A stretch of 64,000 nucleotides of DNA from Microbacterium schleiferi (GTDB taxonomy: Bacteria > Actinomycetota > Actinomycetes > Actinomycetales > Microbacteriaceae). Position numbers and translations under genes: made by a program. The stretch spans positions 62,001-126,000 of the forward strand of contig NZ_JAJGNI010000001.1 of NCBI RefSeq assembly GCF_020781975.1, written 5' to 3'. Shown here piece by piece: positions 59,864 to 64,000 of the stretch. How positions within the stretch are numbered: position 1 is the stretch's first letter; each line of letters opens with the position of its first letter. The notes below the pieces were generated by a model that had not been told where the DNA came from, searched no databases, and worked only from the letters and a program-made list of their open reading frames with translations.

Positions 59864-61619
59864 TCAGGGGCGCTGACCACCGCCTCCGCCACCGCCCATT
59901 CCTCCGCCGCCCATACCGCCGCCCATACCGCCCGAGAGCGCGGTTCCGGTCTGAGCCGAGACCGTGGTGCTGCCGGTGCTGAAGGTATACGTGGCGCCGC
60001 TTGCGACATCCGCCGAGCTGAACACGACAGTTTCGAACTGCTTGGGCGAGGTCACCTCGGCGAGCACGGTGCCGCTGGAGTCGGTGATCGTGACGGTCGT
60101 GCCGGCTGAGCCGGAGACGGATGCCGCGACCCACGACTGGGACGACGTCGAGTCGGGTGTCTCGGCCATGCCCGAGCTTCCCAGCGCCAGCACCGTGCCG
60201 CCGGTGACCTCGATGCCACCGTTGGAGTCGAGCGCCCCGTTCCCGCTGTTCGTCGGACCGAAGACGACGGTCTGTCCGCCCGAGATCACGATCGTGCCGT
60301 TGGAATCCAGGCCGTCACCGTCGGCATCGATCGTCACGATGCCGCCCGAGATTGTGAGCGTCTCGCCTGAGTTCTGCATCCCGCCGCCACCCATGCCGCC
60401 GCTCGAGCTGCCGCTGGCGGCATTGAGACCGTCATCGCTCGCGGTGACGTCGACCGTGCCCCCCGAGATAGCAATGTCGGCTCCTTCGATCCCTTCGTAA
60501 GATTCAGTCACCGTCACTTCGCCAGATCGGATCTCCACGGTCTGCTCCGCGTGAATGCCGTCATCACCCGTCGACAGGGTGACATCGGCGCCACCGATGC
60601 CGACCGATCCGTCGCTGTGTACGGCGTCATCGGCTGCGTCGACGTTCACCGTGCCCTCGTCCAGGGCGACGACCACGCCGGCGGTGATCCCCTTCGGAGC
60701 GGCGTCCGCCGACAGCGCGGCGTCTGCGCCTCGGCCCGCCTCGATCGTGACGGTTCCGCCGGTGACGACGGCGTCGGTGGCAGCGGCAATCCCGTCGTCA
60801 CCAGCGGTGACCTGGACTGTCCCATCGGCGATGAGCACGTAGCCGCGCGTAGCATCGTCATCCTGATCGCTCTTCAGACCATCCCCGCCCGCGGTCACGG
60901 TGACCGTGCCGCCCTCGATCACGAGTGCGTCCTTGCCGCGCAGGCCATCGTCGATGGCGTCGACCTCGATCGTTCCCGACAGGATCACGAGGTCGTCGGT
61001 GCTGGTGATGCCGTCATTGCCGTTGCCGTCCACCGTGAGCGTGCCGTCGCCCGAAATCGTGAGGTCTGTGGCGGCGTAGATCGCGGCGTTCGCTTCCGCC
61101 TCATCGGCATAGCTGGATGTGTCTGAGACGGCGTTGGTCGTCCCGGACTCCAGGTAGATCGCGACGTCGTCAGCGGTCTGCACATCGATCGCTGCGCCGG
61201 ATGTGTTCTCGATTGTCGCGCCGTCGAGAATCAGCACGACCAGCGCATCGTCAGGTGCGGCCACGATCACGGATCCCGCGAGATCCCCGCTGAGTCGATA
61301 GACGCCGGCAGCGGTGATCGTGACCGTGGAACCATCGATCGCGACAGCGTCCGATGAGCTGGATTCCGACGAACCGCTCAGGGTGACATCGACGGCGGAT
61401 GCGGCATCCCACTCATCATCGTTGACGGTCGCGTAGTCCTCGTTGGCGGCAAGCACGGCTTCGGCGGCCAGGTCGGAGTCGACGGTCACGGTGGTCTCGA
61501 TGACCGCGGTATCAGCCGTGGTCGACTCTGCCGTCGATGTCGTCACGGCGGTGCATCCCGCGAGGACCACACCGGTCACGACAAGGGGGGCGAACAGGAG
61601 GGGCTAGGCGGCGGCGCAT
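59864..61619 (-). pseudogene. Cthe_2159-type carbohydrate-binding lipoprotein gene with a 5' frameshift
   Basis: The open frame of 571 codons (from GTG 61579) encodes a repeat-rich protein of the Cthe_2159/DUF4353 carbohydrate-binding type: many short beta strands of the form GGTVTVTAGGDGLKSDQDDD and IVTIDADGDGLDSNGTIVIS, and a Gly/Met-rich C-terminus. The proper start is the ATG at 61619, which follows GAGGAGA, but it is one base out of frame: the run GGGG (plus strand 61600-61603) has one base too many. Removing it restores MRRRLALLFAPLVV, then TGVVLAGC, a perfect lipoprotein signal. As read, the protein lacks export. It may be a real mutation, a sequencing error, or a phase-variable tract. 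It overlaps the chimeric gene upstream by 16 bp. Confidence 0.8.
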
Positions 61620-62449
61620 GATGTCTCCTCTCGTGAGCCGACGGCGAAGGGACCGCGCAGGAGGCGCGACCACTTGTTGCGGGGAAGTTCGGGGTGAAGC
61701 GCGGCAAGGCCGGTCGCATACTTGCTCAGCGACACGGGCCGCGCGCCCAGGCGCCACAGGATCCTGTCGACCTCGCTCGCCTGCGACATGGACTTGGTTT
61801 CGACGATCGTCATGCCGGGAAGCTCGAAGCCTCCGCCGTCTGGTTCGATCCACTCGCGTGCCGGCTCATCGCGATACACGACGCCGTTACGGATGACGAT
61901 GCCGGTGTCGCGGAATCCGTAGTAGTCGCCGTTGATCGCGAACACCGCCGAGTTGTCGGCAGCGATCGCCGAGGTGAGTTCGGTGATGTTCTCACCGAAC
62001 TGATCCTTGGCGAACGCAGACCTCAGATCGGTGGCATCACCGAGCACAACATCGGCGACGTAATACGTGACGGCGTCGGACCCACTCCCGGTATGCACCG
62101 TGCTGATCGTGATCGACGTGTCGCCCGACGTGTAGGAGTTGTCGGTGATCACCGCCTCGGTGTCGGTAGCGGCGTCAGTGTCGGTGTCTGTGTCCGTCTC
62201 TGTCGCGTTCGATGATGTCCCGTACGAGGCTTCGTAGGCCGAGACATCGGCGATCTCCACGTGCTCGATCAGGAATCGGTCTGCGGCCCACCACGCCCCT
62301 CCGCCGGCCGCGAGCACCACGACCAGCCCGCCCGCCATCACTGCCCGCCGCAGCCGACGGCTTTTCCGCGGGAGCGTCACGGCACCCGGTTGTGTCGCAC
62401 GGGATGCATCGCGTGGAGGGTGGTCGGCGGTCGAGGGTGAATCAGCCAT
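61604..62449 (-). CDS. apparent chimera: phosphodiester glycosidase N-part joined to VTC-type polyphosphate polymerase C-part
   Basis: A 281-residue open frame. Residues 1-205 have a signal anchor (MAGGLVVVLAAGGGAWWAAD) and the start of a phosphodiester-glycosidase (NAGPA-like) domain (VTYYVADVVLGDATDLRSAF, NSAVFAINGDYYGFRDTGIV, IRNGVVYRDEPAREWI). The rest, from about residue 207, ends instead like a VTC/polyphosphate-polymerase domain (ELPGMTIVETKSMSQASEVD, RILWRLGARPVSLSKYATGL, HPELPRNKWSRLLR). The glycosidase half lacks its usual second part (the G-x-x-x-x-x-x-G-x-D-x-x-x-R-T region). In relatives the two are separate, neighbouring genes, so an in-frame deletion is the simplest explanation. 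Activity of the product is doubtful. Confidence 0.75.
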   Translation of the reverse strand: MADSPSTADHPPRDASRATQPGAVTLPRKSRRLRRAVMAGGLVVVLAAGGGAWWAADRFLIEHVEIADVSAYEASYGTSSNATETDTDTDTDAATDTEAVITDNSYTSGDTSITISTVHTGSGSDAVTYYVADVVLGDATDLRSAFAKDQFGENITELTSAIAADNSAVFAINGDYYGFRDTGIVIRNGVVYRDEPAREWIEPDGGGFELPGMTIVETKSMSQASEVDRILWRLGARPVSLSKYATGLAALHPELPRNKWSRLLRGPFAVGSREETSCAAA

Positions 62450-62607
62450 CCTCTATGGGTACGCATCGGGGCTATGCCGACTGTCGGCGCACCCTGTGTC
62501 CCACCTGCCGGATGATCAAGCGCTGGGCATGATCCGACCACGAACTGGCTGGGAGTGCTCGTCGACCGTTCGGTCCACGGGGTGGTCAACGGGCGCGGCG
62601 GGACTCC

Positions 62608-64000
62608 TCAGTGGCCGGCGCCGAGTTCCCCCGAGAGTCTGCCGTGGAAGTCGGTAGTCGCCTCGTTCATCCCCTCAAGGATGACGCGCTTGCCGCGCTG
62701 CTCGTACTTCGTCACGACGGCATCCAATGCCGCGACAGTCGAGGCATCCCAGATGTGCGAGTTGGACATGTCGATGACAACACGGTCGGGATCGTGGGAG
62801 TACTCGAACTGGGTGGTCAGGTCGTTGCTCGAGGCGAAAAAGAGCTCTCCGTCGACGGTGTAGCGCGCCGTCGGAACTGATGCGTCGGCATCCATCTCTC
62901 GGCGCACCTGAACGAAGTGCGCGACCCGGCGGGCGAACAGCACCATCGCCGCGAACACACCCACGACCACGCCGATCGCGAGGTTGTGGGTCCACACCGT
63001 CACGATGACCGTGATGAGCATGACGGCAGTCTCGCTCTTGGGCATCCGGCGCAGGGTCGACAGGCGGATGCTGTGCCAGTCGAAGGTCGCGACCGAGACG
63101 ACGATCATGACGGCGACGAGGGCTGCCATCGGAATGACCGCGACGATGTCGCCGAGCACGAGCACCAGGATCAGCAGGAAGACCCCGGCGAGGAACGTCG
63201 AGATGCGCGTGCGAGCGCCTGAGGCCTTGACGTTGATCATCGTCTGGCCGATCATCGCGCACCCGCCCATGCCGCCGAAAAGGCCCGACAGGATGTTCGC
63301 ACCGCCCTGCCCGAACGCTTCGCGCGTCTTGCGGGAGTGCGTATCGGTGATGTCATCGACGAGCTTCGCGGTCATGAGTGACTCGAGCAGGCCGACCACC
63401 GCGACCGCGAGCGCGTAGGGAGCGATGATCTGGAGTGTCTCGAGGCTGAAAGGGACGTCCGGGATGAACAGGGTCGGCAGGCTCTCGGGAAGGTCCCCCT
63501 GATCGCCGACGGTGGGGATGTTCATGGCGAAGACGACAGCCGCGGCGGTCAACAACACGATCGCCACCAGGGGTGCGGGGACGACCTTCGTCCACAGCGG
63601 CATGAGGTACATGATGAGAAGTCCCGCGGAGACCATGGGGTAGACGAGCCAGGGCACATCGATGAGCTGCGGAAACTGCGAGACGAAGATAAGGATCGCG
63701 AGCGCGTTCACGAAGCCGACCATGACGCTGCGCGGGATGAAGCGCATGAGCTTGGCCACCCCGAGGGCGGCGAACACGATCTGGATGAGCCCCCCGAGCA
63801 TCACTGTCGCGATGAGGTAGTCGACGCCGTACTCGCGCGCCACCGGCGCGACCACCAGCGCGATGGCGCCCGTGGCAGCGGTGATCATCGCGGGCCGGCC
63901 GCCGAGGAACGCGATAGCCACCGCCATGACGAACGACGAGAACAGGCCCAGGCGCGGATCGACGCCCGCGATGATCGAGAAGGCTATGGCCTCCGGGATC
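62608..64000 (-). CDS. SulP-family inorganic anion transporter (partial)
   Basis: The gene runs off the right edge; about 464 C-terminal codons are visible. It has the SulP core with many membrane helices (IPEAIAFSIIAGVDPRLGLF at the 5' side, PAMITAATGAIALVVAPVAR, FVNALAILIFVSQFPQLI) and a C-terminal STAS domain (VVIDMSNSHIWDASTVAALD, EGMNEATTDFHGRLSGELG). It may import sulfate or bicarbonate; neither can be chosen. The stop at 62608-62610 is followed, on the minus strand, by 158 bp before the chimeric gene. I see nothing notable in those 158 bp. Confidence 0.93.
   Translation of the reverse strand, partial: IPEAIAFSIIAGVDPRLGLFSSFVMAVAIAFLGGRPAMITAATGAIALVVAPVAREYGVDYLIATVMLGGLIQIVFAALGVAKLMRFIPRSVMVGFVNALAILIFVSQFPQLIDVPWLVYPMVSAGLLIMYLMPLWTKVVPAPLVAIVLLTAAAVVFAMNIPTVGDQGDLPESLPTLFIPDVPFSLETLQIIAPYALAVAVVGLLESLMTAKLVDDITDTHSRKTREAFGQGGANILSGLFGGMGGCAMIGQTMINVKASGARTRISTFLAGVFLLILVLVLGDIVAVIPMAALVAVMIVVSVATFDWHSIRLSTLRRMPKSETAVMLITVIVTVWTHNLAIGVVVGVFAAMVLFARRVAHFVQVRREMDADASVPTARYTVDGELFFASSNDLTTQFEYSHDPDRVVIDMSNSHIWDASTVAALDAVVTKYEQRGKRVILEGMNEATTDFHGRLSGELGAGH

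Overview
This window is high-G+C chromosomal DNA, almost certainly from an actinobacterium of the family Microbacteriaceae (Microbacterium or a close relative). Evidence: the genes senX3-regX3-phoU, carD, a fused ispDF, cysS-rlmB, DUF4032, DUF3027, DUF3263, WXG100, a solo groEL with CIRCE elements, and the imuA-imuB-dnaE2 mutasome. GTG/TTG starts are common, the coding sequence is dense, and there is a strong excess of the hexamer GGATGC/GCATCC. Most of the window is conserved core chromosome. No CRISPR array, complete insertion sequence, prophage or plasmid module was seen.

Layout. 1-5.7 kb: end of a FUSC-like gene, a methyltransferase, gpmA, then phoU divergent from senX3-regX3 with a Pho-box-like repeat between them, and a lipoprotein. 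5.9-10.6 kb: carD, ispDF, a GNAT gene, cysS and rlmB. 10.6-19.9 kb: an accessory metabolic block with a decayed SDR, an XRE/cupin regulator, a zinc alcohol dehydrogenase coupled to a Dabb protein, a ketopantoate-reductase-like enzyme, a GntR regulator coupled to a VOC protein, and a single-chain 2-oxoacid dehydrogenase E1 with its E2 and a small NAD(P)-binding protein. 19.9-29.1 kb: DUF4032, an MsmK/UgpC-type ATPase, an epimerase, ppk2, a DsbA-like protein without its CxxC, tRNA-Thr with a decayed second copy, a YdcZ-type transporter, msrB, DUF2332, DUF3263 and a LytR_C protein.

29.2-45.2 kb: a cold-shock gene, groEL, an orphan WXG100, a two-component system, an XPB-like helicase with its partner, a cold-shock/DUF3027 pair, serC, a DtxR/IdeR regulator, an M23 peptidase behind a structured leader, HNH endonuclease behind a possible small RNA or attenuator, and a MarR/EamA divergon followed by an isochorismatase-like gene. 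45.3-51.2 kb: the SOS mutagenesis cassette imuA-imuB-dnaE2 with a perfect LexA-type box in its promoter. 51.5-53.3 kb: a HesB-like protein, tRNA-Arg and about 1.3 kb of decayed sequence with a 62-bp direct repeat. 53.3-59.8 kb: a CopB-like metal ATPase behind a CsoR-like operator, ald with a divergent Lrp regulator, and an amino-acid-type ABC transporter. 59.9-64 kb: a frameshifted carbohydrate-binding lipoprotein, an apparent deletion-born chimera of a phosphodiester glycosidase and a VTC-type polyphosphate polymerase, and a SulP transporter running off the end.

The most interesting items are the GntR-linked E1/E2 cluster of unknown substrate, the glycosidase/VTC chimera next to a frameshifted gene, the Shine-Dalgarno-masking leader of the M23 gene, the terminator-ended transcript upstream of HNH, and the hexamer bias that appears to shape codon choice.
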